64,000 nucleotides of DNA from Lethocerus indicus (lineage: Eukaryota; Arthropoda; Insecta; Hemiptera; Belostomatidae): contig JACDQD010000003.1 in NCBI GenBank assembly GCA_019843655.1, positions 24,664,224-24,728,223 on the forward strand, given 5' to 3'. This document shows, one piece after another, positions 26,401-40,100 of this stretch (position 1 is the first letter of the stretch; each line of letters starts with the position of its first letter). The position numbers and the translations under genes were made by a program. The notes under the pieces were generated by a model. That model was not told the origin of the DNA. It ran no database searches and saw nothing but the letters and a program-made list of their open reading frames with translations.

Positions 26401-29400
26401 CCCAAGAGCAACCAATAACCCCCACCCCCAATCTGCTCTTCAATATACTTGAAACAATTTTGGAGATTTTGGCTCCTCTGCATACAGCCGATAAGGCACG
26501 GAGCGAAGCCACTTAATGCTCATGGCTCGGCTTTGATGTTTAACTCTTTTGATCCTGCCCCGAACTCTCTTTAGTACAGAATCAATTTAAAACTATTTAT
26601 TTTTTAATAGTAATTACAATATACATAATATGATCGATTACTACACCCGGTGTGCGCACCTACTGATGCTGAAAAGTAACTGAATGCTGTGAGGGCAGAA
26701 TATCGGTGGACATTCCAAAACGTTGCAGACCCCTGGACTGATTTTTACAATAAATTTTAACATAACGAAAGAAGTAAAAAAAAACAAACGGTATTAATTA
26801 TTAGTCTATTAGAGCGTAACGAATTATATAGGTAAAGAGATGGATAGATAGGGACAGCTATCAGTTAAGTAATTTGTACGTTTTAGCCAAAATTATACCT
26901 TCGGAATATATTATCCGGAGAGAAGAGGGGAGAGGTTTTCTTTCGCTTCGCTGCTGGGAACGAAACTCTTATTCTTGGCAGTTAGCAGAACTTCTCCTAC
27001 ATTAAGGCCGAAAGCCCCGGGGGGTATGAAAATTCTGCCGGTCTTTAGGCCGAAATTGAAATTCAAAATGTTTTCCCGCCCCATCCCCCGTTTCCCCCCA
27101 CCGACATCAGAATAACAGAAGTTTCACGCCGGCTCCAATCCAATTCTAGTGGTCCGTCCTCGCGCCCAGTTAAAGCTCGACCCCACCACCGCCGAGACTC
27201 AACCGAACCTATTAACTTCTGCGCCCCTTTTGGTAAACTTGCTCTCGGCCAGACTCTTGGAGAAAATTAACTTGGGGCAGGCTGATGAAAGCGGCGGCGG
27301 TGGGGGGATGGGACAGAAGGGTTAATTATTAACTCCAGCGCCGAATAATATTACGCCAAAAATTGAACGGTTCCCAGACGGGTCCGGGATATAACAACCC
27401 TTTACCGACACCTGAGTTCGATGTGTTGGAAGATTAAAATAATCATGGTATTAAAAGCCCCACCAGGCAATCAAATAGGTATTCTACGATACTTTACGCG
27501 GAGTATTTTTTCAAATCTATGATTTTTGCGTATAGCCCTGTTGAAATTCCCGTTTAAAGTGCGAGTAGCGAATTTCCTCGGTACAAACTTCTCGAGGTTG
27601 ACATACAGGCTACTTGAAATGATCTCTAATGGACGATTATTAGGACTCCTTTTATTGCCGTTTCTCATTTAGCCTAAGTGGAGTCTCTGTATCGCCCGAA
27701 CCTGAACGGCGGGGCATATTATCGAAATTGCGGTGCGGGTCCTCAGGACTGACATATGTCCAAGTTTGAAAATAATTGAAAGCTCCACCACCCCGCCCGG
27801 GCCTAATAATGCGCGCTCTCAGATCGTGCGCAGTTCGGCCCACATAAACATCCCGACACTGTAACGAGAGTTGGCGGAGGCGGGGGCTGGAAACGAAGGA
27901 GGCATCTGTGTCATTTTCGATATTGGAACGGGCATATGAAGAGGCTGCTTACTAAAAAAAACCACAGAAAACAGCTCGCCATCTGCTACCAAGAAAGGGC
28001 GACGATCCGTGTGAAACTGCGGACAGATCCTTTTTTCTCTTGTTCCAAGCGCCGTCTCTATATCGTCCTTCCACGATGGCCCCCGTGGGAAACCCGTTTT
28101 GTCGCATTCATTTGACTTTCCTGTCGTCCCACACGAAATAAAAAAACTCGGGACTGATAAGTCGTGACGATTTCTCCGTCGCAAAGTCCTCGGTCGATTG
28201 AAGAAAATGAGTGTTCGATTATTGTGCAAGCTCTAAGCCTTAGAGTACCGTTTGGAGAAAAAAAATTCAGGCCGAAAGTTAATGCACGGGAATATAATAT
28301 CTTTATGATATCCCAGCTGCTGGTGAGACGACTCTGACAAAGCTCGTGCTATTACTGAAAGCACCTGCGTTACACTTGCATCGCTTTCTGGTAATTCTCA
28401 AATAAGGTTCCTTTCAACGTGAATTTAGGAAACAAATATTAAGTGGAGGAGACTTGGAGGCTGGTATGTATTTGTTGTTCCGAACAGTGACACCAGAGCT
28501 TCGCTCGCATTTATTAGATTGGAACTCTGTTGATTGAAGGGCGGGAAAGAAAAAAGCGAGCTATGTGCGCTAGTCCTCGCGAGGGTTGGTTTTTAGTCCC
28601 GGTCAATCTCACCCTTTGAATTTTGTTCTCCTTGTTAATCCCGTTTATTGGAGCCGCTTCCAGGGGCCCTGTCGCCGCCGGACTCATTTGCATGTCCACC
28701 CCCGACCATCCACCCCACCCCACCACGGCAAACCGGGACCATTTAAATTGTAAATGTCTCCCCCTCAACCCGAGCAAACCCCGTCCGGGATTATTGTACG
28801 GTGTAGACCGTCCCTCGTCCCTTTCTCTCTCTCTCTCTCCCTTGTTTTTTCAACCCTCCGTTCTTTTTTTCATTTACTTATTCCGCCACGAAAAAATGGT
28901 AATTGGAGCTCGTTAGGATAAAGCGTAAATGTACCTGAATAAATGTTCCGCTTGGCAATTTCTGATGATGGTAATTCTGGCTCGACGGCATGATTCTTAA
29001 GGACGTTAATTAAGTGTCAATTAATATTCTTCGCCCACAGCTAGAATTGGTTTTCTTTGGCTGAAACGTTCATATAATTTCCTTTCTCCCTATTTATTCG
29101 GCTTATACCATCTTTATCAATCTAAATCTAGGTAGTTTTTAGTAAACTGAGTCTGAAAATGTAGAACGGTTTTACGATGGAAACTTGTGGACTAATTGTC
29201 AAAGCCAGAGGAAGCGGTACAGATGGCAGTATCACATCATACAGGATACGGATTTACTAATTTTAAAGTGTTATGCGAGGGTTGGTAAGATTATCATAGG
29301 ATGGCTCAACCGGTCTATCGATGGACTAAAAACGCGACTGGTGATAGACCAATTATCTAATATGAACAAGCAATTGGCCATATTGACTTTTACCTTGTAC

Positions 29401-29929
29401 AGAATTCGTTGACGGACGACAGTCGAATATTATTCGAGAGGGTATTTCGAACGGTTTGAGAGCGCCTCGTTCGTTCTCGAATACAGTCCGAATGTTTGGG
29501 CGTATCGGGGCGGTGGTCCCCCGCAGTCCGATCGTTAAATTCCACTATTTTTCGCGTTAAACAGCGGCCAGGCCCCGGCAATAAAAATTCTTGTTTACTC
29601 CCGACATCGTTGAACCCCTCCCACCACCATCAATGCCAGTATCCACCAAAGTTATGGCTCCTTTTATTAATGCGAGTCTTTAAAACACTGCGGATGTTTT
29701 CGTTGGGTATTTCGACTGGTTATTATCCTCTGGATGGGCATAAACGGAATTTTTCAGTTCCGAAATCATAATGGAAAACGTTTCATTTTATTTGAATGAA
29801 ATATATAATATAAATTCACACGTTACTGCGAAACTAACGTCTAATTGACAACATTCATAGATGTTGCGAAAATTATAAAACACCGCATAGCTTTTGCATT
29901 CTGGTCCCTCTACATCGACCGAATCTAAA
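23435..29929. other. Non-coding DNA with GC islets, no gene recognised
   Basis: AT-rich DNA with islets near 26090-26520, 27000-27380 and 28620-28820. The minus frame at 27819-28229 (136 codons) is the longest and shows no domain. A short CT run lies at about 28823-28839. No RNA gene or transposon end was recognised. Confidence 0.55.
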
Positions 29930-32145
29930 ACATTTTCGGGCCTCCCTTTTCAAGGCTGAATCCTCGCGGGAACCGGCCAAAATCTGTGAGGGGCGCGGAC
30001 TCCTAAGCGGGCAAATATTTAAACATTAAAGGCCTAAACGAGTTACTCGACTCTTCGGGCCCCGGGGCACCCCCCTCTCGTTGTTTGGCTCAAATTGGAT
30101 TTAGCCCGGAGAAATCTAATCAGTCGGTAAATTAGGCCCGGGCCAGGGGACTTAAGCAGCTCACTTAAGCCCATCCTTGACTTGCCCCTCCACTTAGTCA
30201 CCCTTCCACAATTTCGCCCGAACCCCCAACTGATTTCAGTTTTATCTCCTTCCCGAGCGCCTAAGTAACGAAAGACGCCCGGACGATGTTCACGGGCCGA
30301 TGTCTTTCCCCGTGAGAAAGTTTCGCCATCAGGGAATAATCCAGTGGAGCGAAGTTCGATTTGCCAGGGACAAATCATTGATTTCCTCAAGTTGTCCCCT
30401 TGTCACGAAACATTAGACCGCGCTTCACACCGCACGCTTCAAAACGCCCCGTTAGATTAACGTTCTGCATCACGCTTTATTGATCCGACGTATTTTGTCT
30501 ATACCCTCGTTTTGTCTAGCATTCCGTCGACACCAGAAACACTTATGAACTTGATGGCATTCATATGCCATGCATGCGTGATAATATTCCGAACCCCCGA
30601 GTTATCTCACGAAATCATGATAAATAAATCTGTCGACACTCTGATAAGGATCGCCTGCCTAGCACTGGACCAAATCAACGAGCGGTAACAAAAGATCGCA
30701 AGTGTGATGGTACTCCAAATTGGGTACTATACAAGTACAAAAAAGTTAATGGGGGACTGCAAATGATATATAATTATATTCACTATATCCAGCTATCTAG
30801 ATTGAAAGCCCCCATTCCTGTAATTAGTCGTCCTCATGTCGTGTCTTTGTCTTTGTGTACAGGGGAAAGTAGGGTAACTTTACTTTTTGTTTTTAAACTT
30901 TAGCTAGGCCGTTTTATTTTAAATTTTTCCGGCTGGACGGATAAAGAAAGAAAGAGGATGGTAAACGACTCGTTTATAAAACGGCGGAGTTCCTCCCACC
31001 GAAATTCCTGGCCAATATCAAGGGGGCCCGGGGTGCCCTCGAGGGCCTCATAATTAATTCCCTCCCGGTTGCGGGGGTGGTTGCGTCAGAAGAATATTCA
31101 GCCGGGTACTTTCGGAGCGGTTGAATTAATCGAAGCGATTTGTCGGTTCCGCGGTTGCAAAACGCCGTTGGCCTGCCCCGGCCTCCACCTCCTACTCGCT
31201 AAAAACGAATAATTTATTTCCTAAGCTCCCCGGTCCTAACTGAATGCATCAATTCCCCCCGTTCTTCTTTCCCCGGTGAGGGACTCGATCGATGCCAATT
31301 TATCATCGGACTCGTATTATTGCCGATTTCGTGCCGACGGTTCCATCCGTACTACAAGTGAACGATAGCTCATATTCGAAGGGTCCTCTCGTTTTTTCTT
31401 TTCCGCTCCACTCGCGATGGTCGACCGCCTATTTTTTTCCAGTCGGCATAATATTTCTATTAATTCTAATGGCGTCCGTAAAGCCGTTTTTACACAGGGT
31501 GCCCGAATATGGGCATTGGTCGTATGAGGTCGAACGGAACCCGTGAGTGAATTAATTAACATCTAGTTCCATATGTTATGTTATTGTATATATCCTATTT
31601 AAAATTTGCGACACGTTCTATCGGACGTCGGTAATATTCAGATTACACATTAACCGTCTGAAAGTATTGACGGGAATGAAAATTTATGTGGATATTGGAG
31701 ATAGCGCCTAGGTTCCTTTTATTAATATTTAGGATCGCTACGTTTGCAGGTATCGAAAAGTATGAGGCAACTGAAAAATGTATTTCTCCTTACGATCTAC
31801 TATCGGACATGGTTCGCAGATATGTTTTACTCCGATATATGATTCTCAGAGGTGGATGGAATAAATTCAACTCCTACATATGTATGCTACTTTTAACCAT
31901 CGCTTTGATTTGTCTCTAAGTACGGTAATATTGAGAAGTAACATTATTTTAATCCTAAGATTCATTTGTACAATTGATATTTAGAGGATTTCGAAAAACC
32001 CACACGTATTATTACTTCATTGTTTTATTTACACCCTAATCTCTGATAAATGTATCTGGTAGGCTTATTCTTTAAGCAAACCGTATTGGCACACTTTATC
32101 TTAAAATATTTTGAGTAGATACGTTTTATAATACTATGTGAAAGA

Positions 32146-32162
32146 ACACACACACACACACA
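32146..32162. repeat. Short (AC)n microsatellite
   Basis: Seventeen bases of pure AC repeat in AT-rich DNA. It is a minor simple-sequence feature with no gene context. Confidence 0.9.
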
Positions 32163-33678
32163 TTTCAAAGAAAGCAGCTGTCCTTGGCAGATACTTTACA
32201 CTCAATATAAAATGTTCAGCCAGACAACAATCAGCGAAAAACCTATTCCCGGGCGGTGATTACGGACGTTCCGGGTTTGGGGATTAAATAGGAAATTGAG
32301 CGGATTTGTAATGGGAGTGAATGGGACCGGATGAGCAGTCGGAATTGGGGTTCACCGACAATAGTGCGGTGGCACTGTTTGAATCCGTCGGATTGGTTTA
32401 TTACCGGACACTTCCCACTCTTTGCCGCGTTTCCAATAATGGAATCGATTTCCCCTTTGGGATCCTGCCGTCCTTCGGTTGTCCGTTATTGGAAAAAGCG
32501 ACTCGTACACGGTTTAACCTTTAATGAGTAAAACTGGCTTCAGTATCTCTACGGCCACTTACGGAACGATTGGCGCTTCCTACTTGAGAAACACACTTTG
32601 GATCAATATTCAGTGGCGTAAATACGAAGGCGTACAAATAATTCATGCATGATACATCCCCGAAAAGCACCTGGTTTGATCTTAAATCCAAATAATTCGC
32701 GTTATCGTGTTGCAAAATAATCCATTGGATTAATTGTTTGCTAGTTATTAAAATACAGGTCACATAATATAAATTAAGAGATAAATAATACAGGTATTAC
32801 TTAAGTGATTCTAATATTCATTTAAATTTTAATTTATTAAGTTCTTCTTGCTGGCTCAAATGAAGAACCACCATGACAATGTGAAATTTGTTATAGACTA
32901 ATGAACAAATCAAGTGAAATCGGAAAATAAAATTAATGTTGAATATATTTATAATTTATTGAGATTCTTTATTGTAACGTTTTTTATTAATAATTTATAG
33001 GAACGAGGTTGGGATACTCGATTTCCAGTTAGGAAAGACTTCTTGATAGGACAGCACCGTATCACACATGAAATCAACCGCTCTTGCATGACATTTTCTA
33101 ATTAGTTATCCTAAGATATATCAATCACAATAAAACCCGGCTGTGGTTGGTTTGAACTATTTGGGCTCCTATTACTTACCGTAATTGCTCAGGAGAGTTT
33201 GGACCGTGTCCCACCGGTCCGCCTTGCCATACCCCCACTAAACCACTTCCCCGCAAACCCACCATGAGCTTTCAATCATTTAAGTAATTGCAAACAAGGA
33301 GAGAACTTCAATCTCGAAATTGGAACCACGAGGGGTAACGTTCAAACAATATAGTGTTTTAGATTGCGCCACTCGGTCAGAATGGTGCGTCCAATATTAA
33401 TTTCGAGTTCTTCAAAAATTTGGTTATAAATAATGAAACGTAATTCTATTTAGGATACTGCAGAAATTAAGACCGTTGAACTGTCGACGAACGATAGTCC
33501 GGCTTCTAGTTGGGAATATAACAATATTAAAGTTAAAATTGGGTGCACTGGCCGATGATGGCCACGCTGGTGTCACGTTTTCGTGAGTCCCCCAACTCTG
33601 CTAAATTTCAATGGCCGATACTGGCATGACGCTAATCGACCGTCTCCGACAGTGACGCCGTCTGGTCCCAGGTCGCTA

Positions 33679-33697
33679 TGAATGAGGACCTCATTCA
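33679..33697. promoter_or_regulatory. Perfect 19-bp dyad, candidate dimeric protein site
   Basis: TGAATGAGG and CCTCATTCA are exact reverse complements around a single central A. The geometry (nine-base arms, one-base spacer) is that of a homodimer binding site. The half-site is not the AGGTCA of ecdysone or retinoid receptor elements. No gene is assigned nearby, so function is inference only. Confidence 0.3.
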
Positions 33698-36600
33698 AAG
33701 CCGCCGTCTCCATTTGAGCCACTCGATTCACGGTGAGTAAGTGTAAATTCAATGACAATGGCCGCGGGACCGATGAAATCGGACGACAATGTGTCAGCAC
33801 CCCTCAAGGAGAGGAGATGGCCACTGCTGAATATAATAAAGGTAAAAGCCAATTTGGTCTTGAGCTAACCGAATATATTTCAATTGATATTCATATGCCA
33901 AATCGCCGGACGAGTAGTTGAAACTCTGTCTAAGTGCCCCGAGGCCAATTCCGACCATTTCATCTACCCGGACCCGATCACTTTTTGTCCTTTAGCCAGT
34001 CTCGCAGACAGCCATTGTTCCCCGAGCGAGAAAGAGAGGGAGGAGGAGAGGGATAGAGGGGGAGAGATAGAGGGAGCGAGTGAGACAAAGGAAAGGGTTA
34101 ATTATCCTGGTGAATAGATCGTCTCCCCTTCCTCTATTCGGGCTACCGTGTTGCTGCTGCTAACATTATTAGCCGAACCCCGCTTTAAACAATAGCGCCC
34201 CGCTCCACCGATATACAGTCCCTATTTGATGGAGCGAATTATTTTTTAGACGTCATTTTCTATCCGGCTCACCAGCTATCAGCTCATTAAACGTTATTAA
34301 ATTGATAAATATATAAAATAATTACAGTATACAGCGCGATACCATTTATATTAATAAATATTTATTCGAGTCGAGTATCCGCCGATGCAAATCTGAAATA
34401 GGCCTGAGGCACCGTTCCTGTTCCCTTTCTGTGGACGTTGGCCCCGTTGAACTTTCTCTCCTGGGACGATTATTGGAGGAATAAAAAACCTTCGGTGTTA
34501 GAGCTCAATACGTGCTGAGTCCGCGAATCTGACGGAAACAATCCTCTCGGCGAACCTCTTCCGAGCTGTGGGAGTCCTCTGCCTTCGTGAAGAAGTGGCA
34601 GCCCCTTAGGTTAGAAGATGATTCTCATCCCGACCACTCGGAACCGTAAGTCCCCTTCATCCTTTTAGAGCCCGGAAGAATATATATACCCCAGATTTCC
34701 CAATACACGTTATTTGAAAAAAAACTAAAGTTAATATATTTACATACCTGATAATAATATTGACTTCCTGATGTGCTGCTTCGGCAATGCTTCAATACTG
34801 GTCTATTTCAGATGTTATTCACTGTTTATGAGAGCGGTTTAATCATCCTTTACGGAAAAGTTTATTGATACCGAATTTGTAAGCGTCCTCCATGAAACGC
34901 CTGGGGGGTAATGGGGAAGGAGGTTATATCCGTCGTATTTAATATTTATTCATAAAATTACCCGCCCTATATACTCGTTTCTATTTGAATGTTCCCGGTT
35001 ACCGTAGCGGTGGCTAGCGGACGTATGAAAGGCGAATGAGGTAGACGGGGAAACTGGTAAGGGAGTGGAAGGAAGGGAGAGAGCCAGAGCGATAGGGGAG
35101 GAGGTCATTGTTTCGATACAACAATAGGCTACTAATAACGAGAACGGTGTGACCGGCTCCCGGCTACACTAGCCTCTTGCTCCAGATTGACTTGATTCAA
35201 CCAATATCACGTTTTTCCTTTTATCGCAAATAATACCAGTAAACTCGCCCCACTGTAAACGGGCGGTCGACAACCTTATTTAGCCCTTATTTAACCCGAG
35301 AACCGAAAGTAATTACATATTGTTATTTTCGCTTTAAAAATTCCGGTTACATTTTCTCGATACGTAACGTCGTAGAATCAACGCCCAATGGATAGGTAGT
35401 TAACAGTTGAAATATTAATTATTGAAATTATGCACGATAAAATATTGACCATTCATCTGAAAATTTTTTTACACAGTTTCGGAAAAAATTACTCTGTCAT
35501 TTGATGGACCGATGTATTATTTCTAGGACGATTATGCGACTGTAAATACGTAATGTTGCCATTGTTCTCTCGGTAATGGAGAGGGGCGTTTACTTAATTA
35601 TTACGAATTAGGAGCATTGAATGGTGGGGAAAAAATAAAATACCTACGCTTGTTCAACATTTATGAATCCGAATATTGGGAATAGTAGGTTGGCGGAAAA
35701 AATGTGCAATATTTGTTGAGTCGTCGAGAAAATTATTCGTGCACCATTCTGGTTTAACATTGTGAGAGTTTATTATGATGAGTAATGTGACGGCTGTCAA
35801 CAATCATCGTATCCAGTTTGAATTTCAGATTGAGACAATCCGACCTAACGTCCGAAGGGAGTGGCTTTTCTTTTCCGGCTGAATACCGCGTCATTAACAA
35901 TTGAATTGGGGGAGACGCCACAGTCGGATGAGCGACAGGTAAATTCAAAACAGGGGGCACAATATCGAACGTCGGGTCTAATCAAGCGGAGTCGGGACAG
36001 AATTCAGAGGAAAGATTTGCTCGGGAGAAGAACGGGGAACGGGAATAATTTGGAGGTACACGTGCCCCGGCGAGACGCCCGCGCCCCAATTCACAACCGT
36101 TGTTCGCCCACTGATTAAGGTCCCAGGATTTTCTCGACGTCGGTCCTGGGGAAAACTTATTACGGCAGAGGAAGAAGGAAGCACTGTTCTTGGAATGTCG
36201 GGAGGAGGGCTATTTATTTTAACGAAAACAAGTACAACATACCTCCGCGTTCTTCAACTGATATTTAACAAGCTGCGCGAATTCCTAACCCGTTGGACTT
36301 TTATTTACATTAATATTGAAGTAATAATATAAACGTTGTTGCGTAATTGAGGCTTTTTATATTCATATTATTTAACATCTATTATCACACTTTCCGCAGC
36401 TAATAATATGCTATTATAACTTTTACCATAGTATAAGTGGTACTCAAGGGTGACGCAACTCGATCGGACAGGTCCCATTTCCATCTCTTGTTAGAGGTGG
36501 AGCTACAAAATCTTAAGCACTTTGAGGTTTCGCGCTGCTCCAAGAAAGCTGCCTCCGGTTGTCTCTTCTTAATTATGAAATTTTATCAACGGCCAGCGTT

Positions 36601-37130
36601 GCAGACTCTTCACATTAGCAGCATTGGCTACGCAATTTGCTTCTATATCCTTCTAAGGGCCGAGACTGAGGAATAAGTAAGGTCTGGAGGCAGGTATAGA
36701 ACCGGATTGGTAATTCCTGCGGGCGGAACCGATTTTCAGAGTCGACGCGCCCGCCTACTGAACGGTCGGCAATTTAAAATGCGGTGGTAAAGTGGGACGG
36801 TGCGGGTAGCCAGTTAGTTAGTTATACCTGGCCCGAGGTAAGTAACTTACGGTTACAAAACTCGGGGGGTCGGTGCACCTGTGCCTTGCAAAATAGGAAG
36901 TCTTCGCCCCTTTGGGGTCATTCGGTAGAAATAAAAAAAATACTCGCCACAGCTAATAATCCCATAGTGCCTTCCAAGTTCGATGACCCGAAACTCTCTA
37001 GCCCGAGCGCGCCCAACCTAACGAAATTTCTTTTATCACCCCGAGGGGAAAGTTTTGGCTTTGGTCGTGCGTTGTGAAACGTCTCCTGGTAAGGAGGAGT
37101 ACGGCAAAATGAGCCTTCAGCCAAAGACGG

Positions 37131-40100
37131 GTGTGACTATTTAAAAAAAAATGAAATTAGTTAAAAAAAAAACTAAAATGAAATGTATTAAAAAAATAGA
37201 AACCAATGTTGAAGAGGTACTGTGAATCCCTACTTATAATGGATTATACTCGCAACTAATTCTTACAATTTGACTAACGTTCCCTCGCCAGAATAATTAC
37301 TGAAGAGTTCTGGCACCGCATACTACTAAAATGGATTGACAATGTACTACTGTAAATAGATGAAAAGATTTATACCTCAAATACACTTAGACAAACCGCA
37401 ACATCCGCTAATTCGGTCGGGCTAACGCCCAATACGGAGAGTTGCATTGTTAATTGAACGAAGTAATCATTGTTCCGGTTATTTTTTGATACAACACATT
37501 ACATGAGTTAAATGCCGTTATAACGGTTACCAGGGGCAACGGGTTTTTCGAGATGTCCTAGAAAGACAGAACGGTTGTCCTTCCCTTTGATGAGGGGCGA
37601 TAATAGTTAGGCTTCGGAGCTTTTAAATCGGTTAAAGGCCAGTCGATCCTTGGCACCGCGGCATCAGACCGTCGGAAGTTCATCAGGCCACGGTTCTCGA
37701 AAAAATGTTTCAGAGGTATTTTAGAAAACGCTAGTTAAAGGAATGGCGAAACTGGAGTAAGAAAATTCTTGTTGGAAACTGCGTAAGTGAATCTGAGCAA
37801 TTTAAAACTGAGCCTTAGCTCGTTTGAAATGCCACGATTTCACCCCCTTTTTTTAACTCTCCTTATCATAAATCTTTCCACGGATCAGAAATTCTCGAAG
37901 CGCAATCCCCTTGCGGTTTAAAAATTAAGATCCTGCTCTTCGGACCAAAAAAGGGAAACGATATTTTCTTATGTCAATGACATATGTTCAAACTCGATTG
38001 AACGGGCCTTGACTGCTTCAAAAGCGCTCGAAAAAATAGGTTAACTGGCGTTATGAGATCACGAACGATAGAAGAACCGAAGTAAATTATCGCAGTGAAC
38101 CTGAAACATACTTCGGATTTAATAGGGCTAGTGAATGAAATGTAGTTGAAATTTAAAACGCTACAAACCGCACTAGTTCAATTAGACATCTGTTTAATTG
38201 TTATCTATCTGCAATACATAGTCGTTCACTAACGATTATATAGATACATTCAGAATGTCAACTATCCCAGAAAAATGTTTGTCAACATGTGCTGTTGACT
38301 TGAAACTGCAGGTAAAATTTGAAAATATTATTCTTACCCGATTTTAGGAGTTGGTAGATCTCAAAGATTGGCGCAATGCTATTGTCCCGAGTCCGCCTGT
38401 TAAACTCTTCGAGCGGCCGTGAATTGGACACTTGGAACCGATCCAAAAATTTAAATTGCTGCAATTTCGGCTCGCCGTTGTGTAAATTGTATTAAATTGC
38501 ATTTGAAAAAACAGAATTTTTTTCAGTCTTCCGAGACGACTTGCATCATTCGTCCGCAAAGAAACGGGAATATTCGAATGTGTTTATAGGCCGAGAACCG
38601 GTTATATACATTACAGGCACACTCTGCATACCGCGTGGTTTCTATACCATCACAGAGGCAACTTTTTCATTGAACAATGGAAACGACAATTTGAAAATCG
38701 AGGATTAATTTGACTGTGAAATGGATGAAATCGTGTCAGACTTACGCTCAAGCGGAGAATCTACTAACTAAAGGAAAGGTCAAAAATGGAAAAGAGAATC
38801 GAGATTAAAAAAAAATTCAACTGATACATTTCCAGAGGGTAATTACAGGGACGGACTTAAAGCCTATAATCAAAGGGAGTAAAATAGAATTATAATACTA
38901 ATTTCAAAATAGTATGGCTTAAATAATAGTTCGGGTCAAATTGGAACATTAGGAATAAAGTGGCCTGACTTCTCCCATAATAAAAAGTAATTTATGTGGC
39001 ATATAAATATATAGATGTGAATTTATTTCTGGATTATCGACTAAACTAGCGACTAAATGATATATACTGGCCAGAACTTTGGTTTTTCATCGAGTCCATT
39101 TCTCTATTTCAGTTCAAACTACTTTATTTATTGTTTCCCTTGGAGTTAGCGGAAAATTCTTATCAATATCAAATATTACAATTTAGTGAAATAAAATTTT
39201 AAAATATTAGATATATCATTTAATACGATTCGGAGGCCTCAAGTCTGAAATAATATATATGCTGCTTTCCCACTTACGTCTATGTACTAGTAATTTTAGT
39301 ACTGTAGCTGTAGAAAATATCAGTGAAAATGCCTCTTGCAACAGTTTCAGAATTTGTTCAATATTCGATACAAGTTTATACGAGATTTTTCGTACAGCCT
39401 GTTGACATTTTTGACATCCAATTCTCCAGTTTCTTTTACGATCGTCCGATTCTCCAATCGCCGTATGTCCGCCGTTTAGCCGGAGGCGGCAGATTGGCTG
39501 CAATTGTCTTTGGTCCGCGCCCCATTCTTTGTTGCCGGATCTGCTATTGTCGGGGCCGGTTATTGGGATCGGCTAACTGACCCACTAAGTCACGAGAAAT
39601 CCGACTCGTCCAATCCGGGTTACTTCGAAAATTTGTTCACGGACCAGCCGGAATTTTCGGGATCCGCCAAATCGTCGGTATAACTCCTGTAAAATACAAT
39701 TATTGTAGTATGTAATATTTCATGAAATCATCAACGCCCTACCTTATTTATCTAATTGGGATTCGAATTTCCCGTTCGTTCGCGACATAAATCGTTCCAT
39801 AACGAACAAGCATCATTCCAATCATTTAATCTAACAGCTTTACTGGAGTCACCTTCCTGAAAAAACGACGAGCGTCCCCTTACGCGGAAATGGTGCTCAG
39901 GTACTGCCTCAGTAGCTGAGTAAGGGTAACGGGTGGATTATCCTTTCAAAAATTCACTCGGTTGTCATCAAAAGTGCACTGTCACTAAGTTTAATACGAA
40001 ATCTAGCAGTTGTAAGCTAACAGTCAACACCAGCTTTGTTATCCGTAAAGAGGAATACTGAGGTCAGGTGATTTTAAAAAGTTTATAAATTTATGAAGGA

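Larger units (their letters stand above)
29930..37130. other. Non-coding DNA with GC islets, no gene recognised
   Basis: GC-rich islets near 29930-30420, 30970-31300, 35870-36200 and 36680-37100 lie in AT-rich DNA. An (AC)n run of 17 bp sits at 32146-32162. A purine-rich stretch lies at about 34020-34096 and another at 35040-35107. A consensus-like 5' splice signal occurs at 33733 (CG|GTGAGTAAGT) and another near 36836 (GAG|GTAAGTAAC), but neither is attached to an exon I can defend. Confidence 0.5.

Noticed and set aside
33672..33732. A possible 61-base exon with acceptor CCCAG and donor GTGAGTAAGT
   Set aside because: The acceptor has a weak pyrimidine tract, no neighbouring exon was found, and the stretch is dominated by a palindrome. 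Kept only as a finding.
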